Below, in pieces: positions 17,363-26,094 of a DNA stretch of 64,000 nucleotides. Where the stretch lies: the NCBI RefSeq assembly GCF_042660285.1, contig NZ_JBHSTP010000001.1, positions 868,001 through 932,000 on the forward strand, given 5' to 3'. Source of the DNA: Luethyella okanaganae (GTDB lineage Bacteria; Actinomycetota; Actinomycetes; Actinomycetales; Microbacteriaceae). Position numbers and translations under genes: made by a program. How positions within the stretch are numbered: position 1 is the first letter of the stretch; each line of letters opens with the position of its first letter. The notes beneath the pieces are model-generated. The model did not search any database and was not told the DNA's origin. It was given only the letters and a program-made list of their open reading frames with translations.

Positions 17363-18871
17363 ATGCCGAACCAGCGCAGCACTCGCGACGCGGCTGGCAC
17401 CCGTGTCTCAGCTCGAGGGTGGGGATGGCGTCACGCGGGCCGTCGCTCGATGGCGGTCGCCGGGCTCGATCTCGAGATCGAGCCGGGCGAGCGCGTCCTC
17501 CTGCTCGGATCGTCCGGGGCCGGCAAGAGCACGCTGCTGCATGCCCTCGCCGGCGTGCTCGGCGGCAGCGACGAAGGCGAGGAATTCGGTCAGCTCCTGG
17601 TCGACGGTCGAAGACCGGAAGACGCCCGCGGATCGGTCGGTCTCGTGCTGCAGGATCCGGACTCCCAGGTCGTCCTCGCGCGCGTCGGCGACGACGTGGC
17701 TTTCGGTTGCGAGAATCTCGGCATCCCTCGTGAGCAGATCTGGCGACGTGTCGGCGAGGCTCTCGACGCGGTCGGGCTGAATCTGCCGCTCGAGACCCCG
17801 AGCTCGTCCTTGTCGGGAGGGCAGAAGCAACGTCTCGCCCTCGCCGGGGTGCTAGCCATGCGCCCGGGACTCGTCCTCCTCGACGAACCGACGGCGAACC
17901 TCGACCCAGAGGGGGTGAGCGAGGTACGCGACGCCGTCGCCAGAGTGCTCGCGGAGTCGTCGGCGACTCTCATCGTCGTAGAACATCGTGTCGCTGTTTG
18001 GCAGCATCTCGTCGACAGGGTCGTCGTGCTCGACCCAGCCGGCGGGGTGCTTGCCGACGGCAGCCCGGATGCCGTTCTCGGTGCAGAGGGGGAGCGGTTG
18101 GCCGATGCAGGGGTATGGGTGCCTGGTCGCCCTCCGCGTACCCCGGCACGCTCGCCTGTGGCCGGTGAACGGCTGCTCCTCGCGACAGACGTCTCCGTTG
18201 GACGTACCCCGTTCGCAGCGCGTCGGCCGGACGTTGTCGCGGCCGGGATCTCGTTCGAGCTGAGGGCTGGAGTGGCGATGGCGGTCACGGGAGTCAACGG
18301 GGCAGGAAAGTCGACCCTCGCGCTCACCATCGCCGGCCTGTTGGCGACGGCCGGCGGCGATATCGTTGCAAGCGAGGCGCTCGCCCGTGGCAGGGGAGCG
18401 AGTCCGCGGCAGTGGCGCAGCCGTGAGCTGCTCACACGTATCGGTGTCGTCTTCCAGGATCCCGAGCACCAGTTCCTCACCGGGACCGTGCGCGACGAGT
18501 TGCTGCTCGGACCCAGGGTGCTCAGAACGGACCACGGCGAAGCCGCTCGCCGCGCCGACGAACTGCTCGAGCGTCTCCGACTCACACGTCTGGCCGCGGT
18601 CAACCCCTTCACGTTGTCTGGCGGCGAGAAGAGGCGACTCTCGGTGGCGACGACCCTCGCCACCCGCCCGCAGCTGCTCGTGCTCGACGAGCCCACCTTC
18701 GGGCAGGATGCGCGTACCTGGCACGAGCTCATTGTTCTGTTCGGGGAACTGCTCGACGATGGCACGTCCATCTTCGCCGCCACCCACGACCGCCTCGTCG
18801 TCGACGCGATCGCCGACGTCGAGTACGTGCTCAGCCGTGGTGCAGACCGGCTCGAGGCGGTGAACGGATGA
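17363..18871 (+). CDS. ykoD: Thiamine ECF transporter, duplicated ATPase (YkoD)
   Basis: Encodes 502 residues with two ABC ATPase domains in one chain. Domain 1 has Walker A GSSGAGKST (about 50), signature LSGGQKQR (about 151) and Walker B LVLLDEPTANLD (about 170). Domain 2 has Walker A GVNGAGKST (about 310), signature LSGGEKRR (about 418) and LLVLDEPTFGQD (about 440). Both are intact. I start at ATG 17363, 8 bp after the ykoE stop; the frame is open further upstream only as a shadow of ykoE. The stop overlaps ykoC by ATGA. Confidence 0.93.
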   Translation: MPNQRSTRDAAGTRVSARGWGWRHAGRRSMAVAGLDLEIEPGERVLLLGSSGAGKSTLLHALAGVLGGSDEGEEFGQLLVDGRRPEDARGSVGLVLQDPDSQVVLARVGDDVAFGCENLGIPREQIWRRVGEALDAVGLNLPLETPSSSLSGGQKQRLALAGVLAMRPGLVLLDEPTANLDPEGVSEVRDAVARVLAESSATLIVVEHRVAVWQHLVDRVVVLDPAGGVLADGSPDAVLGAEGERLADAGVWVPGRPPRTPARSPVAGERLLLATDVSVGRTPFAARRPDVVAAGISFELRAGVAMAVTGVNGAGKSTLALTIAGLLATAGGDIVASEALARGRGASPRQWRSRELLTRIGVVFQDPEHQFLTGTVRDELLLGPRVLRTDHGEAARRADELLERLRLTRLAAVNPFTLSGGEKRRLSVATTLATRPQLLVLDEPTFGQDARTWHELIVLFGELLDDGTSIFAATHDRLVVDAIADVEYVLSRGADRLEAVNG

Positions 18872-19650
18872 GCTTCATCGCCCCCGAGATTCGAGACAGC
18901 GCGATCGCACGGGTGAATCCTGTGGCGAAGCTCATTGTCGCGCTCACCGTGAGCCTTGCACTTCTGTTGTCGATCGATGTCGTCTCGGCCGCCGTCGCGC
19001 TGGCACTCGAGAGCGTACTGTTGGCGTGGAGCGGCCTCAGCGCCCGGCAGTTCTGGCACCGGACGCTCCCTGTGTGGGTCGCCGCTCCGTTAGCCGGGCT
19101 GACTACGGTGCTCTACGGCGAGGACTCGGGCGCCGTGATCTGGCAATTGGGCTGGATATCGGTGACGGAGGGCTCACTCACCCTCGGCCTCGCGATCGCG
19201 TTGCGCGTTCTCGCGATCGGCTTGCCCGGGATCGTGCTGTTCGCGACCACCGATCCGACAGATCTGGCCGATGGGCTCGGTCAGGTGTTCCGACTGCCGG
19301 CACGTTTCGTGCTGGGCGGCCTTGCCGGTCTTCGGCTCGTCGGTCTCGGAATCCAGGACTGGCGTTCGCTCGGCCTCGCTCGGCGTGCTCGTGGGGTCGC
19401 AGACGATGGAGGCATCCGTCGCCTGTTCGGGCAGGCATTCGCCCTTCTCGTGATCTCGGTGCGGCGTGGCAGCAAGCTCGCGACCGCCATGGAAGCGAAG
19501 GGTTTTGGTTCCAGCAGCCCGCGCACCTGGGCGCGCGCGTCGCGTTTCGGCGCTGCGGAGATCGCCGTCATCGCGGTCGGTGTCGCGGTCGCGGCCGTCG
19601 CGATCGGTGTCGCAGTCGCTGCCGGAAGCTGGAACTTTGTCCTCGCGTGA
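18868..19650 (+). CDS. ykoC: Thiamine ECF transporter, transmembrane coupling protein (YkoC)
   Basis: Encodes 260 residues of the EcfT family, the membrane scaffold linking the S component to the ATPases. Hydrophobic segments at about 18-55, 75-95 and 110-130 are followed by the coupling region with the ARG-type motif GLARRARG (about 170-177), and a last segment near the C-terminus (IAVIAVGVAVAAVAIGVAV). Translation is coupled to ykoD. It completes the importer ykoE-ykoD-ykoC. Confidence 0.92.
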   Translation: MSFIAPEIRDSAIARVNPVAKLIVALTVSLALLLSIDVVSAAVALALESVLLAWSGLSARQFWHRTLPVWVAAPLAGLTTVLYGEDSGAVIWQLGWISVTEGSLTLGLAIALRVLAIGLPGIVLFATTDPTDLADGLGQVFRLPARFVLGGLAGLRLVGLGIQDWRSLGLARRARGVADDGGIRRLFGQAFALLVISVRRGSKLATAMEAKGFGSSSPRTWARASRFGAAEIAVIAVGVAVAAVAIGVAVAAGSWNFVLA

Positions 19651-20257
19651 ACTTTGGCCGCCCATCGCTGGAATCCGCGCTCTGAAGCGCGCGGTTGAAG
19701 AGAGCGGCGGGACGCCGGTTGTGCTCATCGATGGACCGAGTGGTGCGGGAAAGAGCACACTGGCCGACAGGCTCGTGGACGAGTGGCCGACCGGAGCACG
19801 ACCCCAGCTCGTGCGCCTCGATGACATCTACCCCGGCTGGGACGGGCTCGATGCGGCGTCCGAGCTTCTCGTCGACGAGCTACTCGAGCCACGCTCGCGT
19901 GGGGCCTCTGCCGGCTGGCGACGTTTCGACTGGGCAGCCGACCGGCCAGCGGAATGGCACGAGATCGATCCTGCCCGTTCCTTGCTGGTGGAAGGGTGCG
20001 GGGCGCTGAGCATCCGTTCCTCGGCATTCGCGGACATCCGGATCTGGATCACAGCAGACGACGCCGTACGCAAGGTTCGTGCTCTAGCGCGAGACGGCGG
20101 GAGCTTCGACGCCCACTGGGACAGCTGGCAGGCCCAATGGGAACGGTTCGTGGCGCGGGAACGGCCCGAGGAGCTCGCCGGTTTCCACATCGATGCCGAC
20201 CTCGACGCAGCTGAGAAACCGCGATTGCTCGGGCCGAATCCCGGCGAATGGGTCTAG
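19637..20257 (+). CDS. P-loop kinase-like ATP-binding protein
   Basis: Encodes about 206 residues. Walker A GPSGAGKSTLADRL (about 30-43) and LDDIYPGWDGLD (about 65-76) resemble uridine kinase-type or (d)NMP kinase folds. SLLVEGCGALS (about 115) and IWITADDAVRKVRALARDG (about 135) follow. The start is uncertain: I use TTG 19637, overlapping the end of ykoC by 14 bp; no ATG or GTG precedes the Walker motif in frame. It may be the fourth gene of the TPP-controlled operon, but its substrate is unknown. Confidence 0.7.
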   Translation: MSSRELWPPIAGIRALKRAVEESGGTPVVLIDGPSGAGKSTLADRLVDEWPTGARPQLVRLDDIYPGWDGLDAASELLVDELLEPRSRGASAGWRRFDWAADRPAEWHEIDPARSLLVEGCGALSIRSSAFADIRIWITADDAVRKVRALARDGGSFDAHWDSWQAQWERFVARERPEELAGFHIDADLDAAEKPRLLGPNPGEWV

Positions 20258-20260
20258 CGT
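20255..20260 (+). promoter_or_regulatory. -10 box, predicted leaderless transcript
   Basis: TAGCGT ends 6 nt before ATG 20267 and overlaps the stop codon of the kinase-like gene. Confidence 0.4.
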
Positions 20261-20266
20261 GGTTGC

Positions 20267-20527
20267 ATGACCAACGCAGAGCCGCAGAGCGTCTTGTACA
20301 TCGCCGAGTTCATCGACGGCCCCCTCGAAGGCGAGACCGAGCGTCGAGTTCTCCTCGGGGGCACTTTCGAGGAGCGCGTGGGGATGGTCGCGGCCGTCGA
20401 GGGATTGGAGTCCCTTTTCTGGTACAACGCGATCGACAGCCGCGAAGTGCAGGGCCAGCTGCATGTGCGTTACCGGTTCGACCGTGGCGACTCAGACCCG
20501 GTAGAAGCCAGCGAAGAGAACGATTGA
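20267..20527 (+). CDS. Conserved-looking small acidic protein of unknown function
   Basis: Encodes 86 residues with alternating beta and helix: SVLYIAEFIDGPLEGETERR at the start, then LFWYNAIDSREVQGQLHVRY (about 49-68) and an acidic tail. It is soluble, without signal or membrane segment. Codon use matches the neighbours. I do not recognise the family. Confidence 0.6.
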   Translation: MTNAEPQSVLYIAEFIDGPLEGETERRVLLGGTFEERVGMVAAVEGLESLFWYNAIDSREVQGQLHVRYRFDRGDSDPVEASEEND

Positions 20528-20569
20528 AGCCGGAGGGCTCGCTTCCCGACCTCGGTTCTGTTATCGACC

Positions 20570-21808
20570 TCATCCCCAGCTGGTGAACAGCGACCCGATC
20601 ATGGGGATCGGGTTGAGCAGCCGCCATCCCGGACCGGGGTCGCCGATGGCCGCATCGAGTTCGAGCGGTGACGAGACGTCGCCACCCGGCGAAGTCACCG
20701 TGACACGACCGACGACCGCGCCGACCCTGGCCGCGCCGATGTCGTCGAGCTCCACCCGGGACATTCCGGAGTGCGCTGCCCACCCGGGACGCGTTCTCTC
20801 GACGGCCGCGACGGCCGCTGCGGAGTCACCCCACGGAGCGCGGAACGTTGCATACTCCGAGCCCGCGGCGATGACGGGAACAGGTGCCGCCCCACTGCGG
20901 GCGCTGGTGATCAGGGCAAGGATATCGGCTTCGAGGGTGTCATAGTCCGGCTCGCGCAGGAACGCCGCAGAAAAGGCCATGGTGGCGTCGCCCTCGCCGA
21001 CCGTCGCGCTGAAGAGCAGGCAGACCCCTGCGGCGTCCGTGAAGCTGCGGGAGATCCCCGTGATGCCTTCGCTCTGCAGGTAGGAGGTCGTGTTCTCGAC
21101 ACCGCGATCGTTGACGAGGGCGGATGCCGGATTGGCCAGGATCTCGGCGATGGCGGGGTTTCCGGTCGTGAGTGTGGCCAGTCGCGCCACATCGCTCGCC
21201 GTTCCCACGCTCCGCTCGGAGAGTCCGGTCGTGTCGACGACGTGGATCCCGCTCAGATCGTGTTCGGCGAGCCAGGCGTTCGCGGCCCCGAGATAGGCGT
21301 CCACGGATCCGTACGCCCAGCGTGCCAGCGTATCCGCATGGTTATTGCTCGATCCGAGGATGGTCGCCTGAAGAAGCTCACGTTCTGTCCAGCTCTCACC
21401 GGGAAACACGGCTACCGCGCGGGCGTCGGCGGAGCTGTAGTCGATATAGCCCTGGTAGTCGGCAGGCCCGATCGTGACGGACGGTCCGGTGTGGCCGGCT
21501 TCGACGGGTTTCGTGTCCAGGACGACGAGCGTCGTGACGAGTTTCGCGATTCCTGCGATGGGAATCGGGTCGGCTGTGCCCGAGACGGCGACAGGAGCGG
21601 TGTCGCCATCGACGATGACGGCGCTCGCACCCTCAGCGGGCAAGACCGGCGGGCTCGATGTCGTTTCAGGCTCGGGAGTCATCGACACGGCACTCGTGAC
21701 GGCTGGCAGTGGGCCGAGCAGGGTGGCCGGGCCGTAGACGCCGAGTGTCAGGATCGCGACGGTTCCGCCCAGGATGCCGAAGAAGCGCCCCGGTCGGAAA
21801 GTTCTCAT
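20570..21808 (-). CDS. D-Ala-D-Ala carboxypeptidase-like (PBP5-type) protein lacking catalytic motifs
   Basis: Encodes 412 residues. A single N-terminal membrane helix or uncleaved signal (about 8-34) and a Pro/Thr/Ser linker precede a PBP5-like domain. Of the three penicillin-binding motifs, only SxN is kept (SSN, 153-155). The SxxK position reads GIAK (86-89), glycine replacing the nucleophilic serine. The KTG position, in front of the conserved TDAAG, reads SRS (253-255). The reading frame is intact and codon use is normal, so this is a maintained protein. A non-catalytic role in wall binding or regulation is inferred, not shown. Confidence 0.8.
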   Translation of the reverse strand: MRTFRPGRFFGILGGTVAILTLGVYGPATLLGPLPAVTSAVSMTPEPETTSSPPVLPAEGASAVIVDGDTAPVAVSGTADPIPIAGIAKLVTTLVVLDTKPVEAGHTGPSVTIGPADYQGYIDYSSADARAVAVFPGESWTERELLQATILGSSNNHADTLARWAYGSVDAYLGAANAWLAEHDLSGIHVVDTTGLSERSVGTASDVARLATLTTGNPAIAEILANPASALVNDRGVENTTSYLQSEGITGISRSFTDAAGVCLLFSATVGEGDATMAFSAAFLREPDYDTLEADILALITSARSGAAPVPVIAAGSEYATFRAPWGDSAAAVAAVERTRPGWAAHSGMSRVELDDIGAARVGAVVGRVTVTSPGGDVSSPLELDAAIGDPGPGWRLLNPIPMIGSLFTSWG

Positions 21809-21872
21809 GGGGCCAGGCTAGCTCGACAGGCCGGAAGCGTTCGGAGAGCGCGCCGCGACGAGAGGATCACCG

Positions 21873-22226
21873 TCATCCCCAGCCGAGCTCATGCAGCTTG
21901 TCGTCGTCGATGCCGTAGAAGTGGGCGATCTCGTGTACGAGAGTGATGTGGATCTGGTCGCGCAGCTCGTCGACGCTGTCGCAGATCGAGAGCAGCGGCT
22001 CTCGGTAGAGCACGATGCGGTCGGGCATCTCCCCGAAGCCGTATTGACCGCGTTCGGTCAGAGCGACGCCGTGGTAGAGGCCGAGCAGCCCGAGGGAGCC
22101 GTCCTCCGGTCGATCCTCCACGACGAACACCACGTTGTCGAGACCGTCGACCATGTCGTCTGGAAGCTCGTCCAGCTCATCGACGACGAGTCTCTCGAAC
22201 CCGTCTGCGTCCAGGTCAAGAGGCAC
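21873..22226 (-). CDS. Zincin-like metallopeptidase family protein
   Basis: Encodes 117 residues with the zinc motif HEIAHFYGID (HExxHxxG, about 97-106) near the C-terminus, as in the small actinobacterial zincin family once called DUF1025. The acidic N-terminal half and PDRIVLYREPLL (about 68-79) fit. Starts at GTG 22226 after an AAGGTG motif. Proteolytic activity has not been demonstrated for the family as far as I know; no signal peptide, so cytosolic. Confidence 0.85.
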   Translation of the reverse strand: MPLDLDADGFERLVVDELDELPDDMVDGLDNVVFVVEDRPEDGSLGLLGLYHGVALTERGQYGFGEMPDRIVLYREPLLSICDSVDELRDQIHITLVHEIAHFYGIDDDKLHELGWG

Positions 22227-22470
22227 GATCGCACCTTTCGCTCGGAAAATCGCTGGAGTGGGCGACGGGGCTCGTGCCCGTGATCCTGTTTGTGGCGCTG
22301 TACGGCGACCAGGCGCTCTTGGCGTTCCTTCGAAGCACGTTCGGCAACATTACCCCACGACTTAACACCGTGGTCGCACGCGGGCGATCATCGCCCGGTC
22401 GCTCATGCGATTCAGAACTTCGTGATCGATCCGCGATCTCCACATTCCTCGCCCTCTCCCGCTGCGAGGA
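22227..22470. other. Intergenic stretch at the left edge of the accessory island
   Basis: About 240 bp lie between the zincin gene and the island's first promoter. I see no gene or RNA in it. Open frames here lack coding-like composition. Confidence 0.5.
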
Positions 22471-22506
22471 TTGCAGTGCCCCAATAAGTGCATTATGATG
22501 CACTTA
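22471..22506 (+). promoter_or_regulatory. Promoter-operator of the XRE-cupin operon (copy A), leaderless
   Basis: TTGCAG (-35, 22471-22476), a 17-bp spacer and TATGAT (-10, 22494-22499) are followed after 6 nt by ATG 22506, so the transcript should start on the start codon. Over the -10 lies the inverted repeat TAAGTGCAT-TATG-ATGCACTTA (22485-22506), perfect over 9-bp arms. A protein bound there would block RNA polymerase. A closely similar element occurs at 26612. Confidence 0.75.
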
Positions 22507-23114
22507 TGGTGGAAGCGAACGCTTTGGCGGCGGCGATCGGCGCCCGGGTGAAGCAGGAGCGCAAGACTCGACACTGGACGTTGGATCAGCTCGCTGAGGT
22601 CGCGGGTGTCAGCCGACGCATGATCGTGAATGTCGAGAACGGTGCAGCGAATCCGAGCGTGAACACCCTGCTGCGGATCAGCGATGCCCTCGGCATCGGG
22701 CTGCCGGCGCTCGTGGAGCCGCCGGCCCGTTCAGGTGTTCGCGTCACACGCAAGGACGAGGGATCGACGTTGTGGCAAGGCGACCACGGCGGGCGTGGGG
22801 TGCTGGTCGCGGGCACGCAGAAACCGGACGTGCTCGAGCTGTGGGACTGGACACTGAACGTCGGCGACACGCACGTGAGCGAGGAACACATGGCCGGGAC
22901 GAAGGAGCTGCTGCAGGTGCTCTCCGGTACTGCCGAGATCGTCGTCGGTGATGAAGCGTTCAGGTTGACCGCCGGGGACGCGATCACCTTCTCCGGGGAT
23001 CTGCCCCATTCCTACACGAACGTCGACCAGGACACGGTGCGCTTCGTGCTGGCCGTGTTCGAACCCAACGTTGGATCACGAGAGAACGGAGCCGCGAGTG
23101 CGCGACATTCATGA
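22506..23114 (+). CDS. XRE-family regulator with C-terminal cupin
   Basis: Encodes 202 residues. An N-terminal helix-turn-helix of the XRE type spans about 12-65 (LDQLAEVAGVSRRMIVNVENG). A cupin sensor domain fills about 125-190 (AGDAITFSGDLPHSY). Regulators of this build usually bind a palindromic operator and sense a small metabolite in the cupin. I start at ATG 22506; a frame extension to 22488 would begin inside the promoter. It is the first gene of an operon with the three genes below, overlapping the next by 17 bp, and probably represses itself and the SMR genes through matching palindromes. Confidence 0.88.
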   Translation: MVEANALAAAIGARVKQERKTRHWTLDQLAEVAGVSRRMIVNVENGAANPSVNTLLRISDALGIGLPALVEPPARSGVRVTRKDEGSTLWQGDHGGRGVLVAGTQKPDVLELWDWTLNVGDTHVSEEHMAGTKELLQVLSGTAEIVVGDEAFRLTAGDAITFSGDLPHSYTNVDQDTVRFVLAVFEPNVGSRENGAASARHS

Positions 23115-23817
23115 ACTCGAAGACTTCCTCGCCGGGGCGACCGTCGCCGACGAGGTGCACGCCTTGCGCCCCGACTACCGGGCCCTGCTGCTCGCCGTGG
23201 ACGGGATCGAGCCCGCCGCGAGCGACGATGAGAGCGAAGCGCTTCTCATCCGGGCGGAAGCGAGCGCGGCCGCCCGGCTCGCTGACCGGCCCGTCGAGGA
23301 GCTGCCGCACATCGCCGCGTGGCGAGACGTCTATCGAGCCTTCGGGGCGAAGCCGCAGCGCACCCGCAATAGCCTCGAAGCCCTCACACGCCGGGCGGCG
23401 AATGGTCTGCCGCGGGTGAACCGGCTGACCGACATCTACAATGCGATCTCGGTCAGTCACCAGCTGCCGCTCGGAGGCGAGGATCTCGACGCATACACGA
23501 GTGCGCCACACCTGATCCGCGCCGCCGGCACGGAACCGTTCGACACGACGGCAGGCGGCGAAACCGTGATCGAACACCCCGACGCGGGTGAAGTCGTCTG
23601 GGCGGACAGCAGCGGCGTCACCTGCCGCCGCTGGAACTGGCGTCAGTGCCGCCGCATGCAGCTGACGGACGACACCAGTGCGGCCCTGTTCATCCTCGAT
23701 GTGCTCGACCCCGCCACCGACGACGACCTCGCGGCTGCGGCCGACGAACTCACCACTCACCTGCGCGTGCTTGGCGCGAACGTGATCATCGTCCGCCGCC
23801 TCATCACCAACAACTGA
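23098..23817 (+). CDS. B3/B4 tRNA-binding-domain protein
   Basis: Encodes 239 residues resembling the B3/B4 domain of phenylalanyl-tRNA synthetase beta subunit, here stand-alone. Typical blocks are WRDVYRAFGAKPQRTRNSLE (about 75-94) and PRVNRLTDIYNAISV (about 105-119). In the synthetase this domain edits mischarged tRNA; free-standing homologues are of uncertain role and may act on aminoacyl-tRNA or amino acids. GTG 23098 with GGAG 6 nt upstream is chosen. It overlaps the regulator gene, so the two are co-expressed. Confidence 0.85.
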   Translation: MRDIHELEDFLAGATVADEVHALRPDYRALLLAVDGIEPAASDDESEALLIRAEASAAARLADRPVEELPHIAAWRDVYRAFGAKPQRTRNSLEALTRRAANGLPRVNRLTDIYNAISVSHQLPLGGEDLDAYTSAPHLIRAAGTEPFDTTAGGETVIEHPDAGEVVWADSSGVTCRRWNWRQCRRMQLTDDTSAALFILDVLDPATDDDLAAAADELTTHLRVLGANVIIVRRLITNN

Positions 23818-23829
23818 CACGAGGACACC

Positions 23830-25062
23830 ATGACGAACCGACCCGACAAGCACGACCCCGCATCCGTCGCCTTCGCCACGTGGGCGGTCCACGGCGGCAA
23901 CCATGTCGACGCCGGCACCGGCGCCGTTCGCGCTCCGCTGATCATGGCCAACTCGTACGCCCTGCCCGAGGACCCGGCTTCGATGGACTGGTCCGCCACC
24001 GACGTGCTGACCTACACCCGCAACGGTGGCGCGAACCAGGAAGCGCTGGAACGCAAGCTTGCGGCGATGGATGGCGCCGAGGCTGCCGCCTGCTTCGCCA
24101 CGGGCGTCGCAGCGCTGCACGCCGTGTTCTTCACCCTTCTCAAGTCCGGTGACCACGTCGTCGTGTCGAACGTGACGTACGAGGCCGTGTGGCGTCTGTT
24201 CGCCGAGCTGCTGCCCGAGCGGTACGGCATCGAGGCCACGTTCGTCGATGTCGGAGACCTCGACGCGGTCCGTGCCGCAGTGCGCCCGAACACGAAGCTG
24301 GTGCACGTGGAGACGATCGCGAACCCGACAACGAAGGTCGCCGACGTCCGGGCGATCACGGACATCGCGCACGCCGCGGGCGCGCTCCTCACCGTCGACG
24401 GCACCTTCACCCCGCCGCCGTTCTACCGCCCGCTGCAGGACGGAGCCGACCTGGTCGTCCACTCGCTGACCAAGTACATCAACGGTCATGGCGACGCCAT
24501 GGGCGGTGCTGTCATCGGCAGCACCGAGCTGGTCGAGCGGATCCGTCACGATGCTCTCGTCGATGTCGGCGGGGTGATCTCACCGTTCAACGCATGGATG
24601 ATCATGCGCGGATCCGTCACCTTGCCGCTGCGCCTGCAACGACACCTGGCATCGGCGGAGAAGGTCGCCGCGTTCCTCGACTCCGACCCGCGCATCGCGT
24701 TCGTCGAATACCCGGGACTCGCATCCCACGTGCAGCACGAGCTGGCGGTCCGTCAGTTCGGTGGACGCGGCTACGGCGCCATGATGGCGTTTGCCGTCGA
24801 TGGCGACTCCGACTCGCAGAACCGGTTCGTCTCGAACCTGCGCGTCATCACCTCAGCCGTCTCGCTCGGCCACGACGAAACCCTGATCGTCCACGTCGGG
24901 CCGGATGCCCGCGGGGGCAGCGAAAGCTACCCGGAATCGTTCCTCACCTACGGCCACCTGAGACTGTCCGTCGGGCTCGAAGACCCCGACGATCTCATCG
25001 CCGACATCCGCGCCGCCCTCGACCACACGGAACTCACCGGCTCACCGAACGCGGGGTCATGA
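23830..25062 (+). CDS. PLP-dependent enzyme of the cystathionine gamma-synthase/lyase family
   Basis: Encodes 410 residues of the Cys/Met-metabolism PLP family. YTRNGGANQEALERKLAAMDGAEA (about 57-80) and ATGVAALHAVFF line the cofactor site, and the PLP lysine is in VHSLTKYINGHGD (about 211-223). Enzymes of this family carry out gamma- or beta-elimination or replacement on cysteine, homocysteine or methionine; the exact reaction cannot be read. It lacks clear signatures of one subtype. Start ATG 23830 follows GAGG; the stop overlaps the next gene (ATGA). Confidence 0.88.
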   Translation: MTNRPDKHDPASVAFATWAVHGGNHVDAGTGAVRAPLIMANSYALPEDPASMDWSATDVLTYTRNGGANQEALERKLAAMDGAEAAACFATGVAALHAVFFTLLKSGDHVVVSNVTYEAVWRLFAELLPERYGIEATFVDVGDLDAVRAAVRPNTKLVHVETIANPTTKVADVRAITDIAHAAGALLTVDGTFTPPPFYRPLQDGADLVVHSLTKYINGHGDAMGGAVIGSTELVERIRHDALVDVGGVISPFNAWMIMRGSVTLPLRLQRHLASAEKVAAFLDSDPRIAFVEYPGLASHVQHELAVRQFGGRGYGAMMAFAVDGDSDSQNRFVSNLRVITSAVSLGHDETLIVHVGPDARGGSESYPESFLTYGHLRLSVGLEDPDDLIADIRAALDHTELTGSPNAGS

Positions 25063-25967
25063 CCGGCTTGTTCTCGGGCGTGAGCGCGTTCCCGCTGACC
25101 CCGCTTCGGGATGACGTGCTCGACGAAGGTGCGTTTGCGGCGCTGGTGCGCCGGGTGGCGGCATCCGGGGTCGACTCGATCACCGTGCTGGGCTCGACCG
25201 GCTCGTACGCGTACCTGTCGCGCGAGGAGCGCCGCACCGCAGTGCGGATCGCGGTAGAGAACGCAGGCGGGGTGCCGGTTTTCGTCGGCATCGGCTCGCT
25301 GCGCACGAGCCATGTGCGGGCTCTCGCAGACGACGCGCAGGAGGCCGGAGCCGGCGCCGTGCTGCTCGCCCCGCTGACATACCAGGCGCACACTCCCGAC
25401 GACGTGTTCGGCTTGTACGAGGACGTCACCCGAAACCTGTCCGTGCCCCTCATCGTCTACGACAACCCGGGCACCACGCACTTCACCTTCACTGACGAGC
25501 TCTACGGCCGGATCGCGCAGTTGCCGAATGTGGCATCCGTGAAGATCCCCGGCGTCCCCGCCGATCCGGATGCCGCGGCAGACCGGGTCGCGGCGATCCG
25601 GGATAGCATCCCGGCATCTGTCACGATCGGGGTGTCCGGGGATGCGGCCGCTGCAACCGGCCTGAATGCCGGGTGCGATGCCTGGTACTCCGTGATCGCT
25701 GGCACACTGCCCGAGCCGGCACTGGCCATCGCCCGCGCCGCCCTTGGCGGGGAGGCGGCCGCTGCGACGGCGGAATCGGACCGCCTGGCACCGTTGTGGG
25801 CGCTGTTCGCGCGCTTCGGGAGCCTGCGCGTCGTTGCTGCGATCGCCGAGCGTGAGGAGTTGGTGGCCCGAGGCTGCTTGCCGCTGCCGATCCGCGGACT
25901 CGACGACGTGGCCCGCACGGAAGTCGCCGACGTGATCGAGTGCCTCGGGCTGCATCCGGCGCGATGA
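25059..25967 (+). CDS. Dihydrodipicolinate synthase (DapA)/N-acetylneuraminate lyase family protein
   Basis: Encodes 302 residues with a TIM barrel of the DapA/NanA aldolase family. GSTGSYAYLSREER (about 44-57) corresponds to the GTTGE pyruvate-binding loop, the catalytic tyrosine is in LIVYDNPGTT (about 132-141) and the Schiff-base lysine in ASVKIPG (about 159-165). As it lies with a PLP enzyme under an XRE-cupin regulator and not with lysine genes, a catabolic or exchange reaction on an alpha-keto acid is likelier than lysine synthesis. This is inference. Confidence 0.85.
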   Translation: MTGLFSGVSAFPLTPLRDDVLDEGAFAALVRRVAASGVDSITVLGSTGSYAYLSREERRTAVRIAVENAGGVPVFVGIGSLRTSHVRALADDAQEAGAGAVLLAPLTYQAHTPDDVFGLYEDVTRNLSVPLIVYDNPGTTHFTFTDELYGRIAQLPNVASVKIPGVPADPDAAADRVAAIRDSIPASVTIGVSGDAAAATGLNAGCDAWYSVIAGTLPEPALAIARAALGGEAAAATAESDRLAPLWALFARFGSLRVVAAIAEREELVARGCLPLPIRGLDDVARTEVADVIECLGLHPAR

Positions 25968-26094
25968 CTGCGCACACCCGTCCGCATTCGGTCGTGGCGC
26001 GTGGGAGCCCGGCCCGATATGTGCTTGCCGCGACCTGGCCCGCACCTCGGACGGCGGTGGGGTCGCGGCTGTCGCGCTGCACGGCGCCGCTCTC

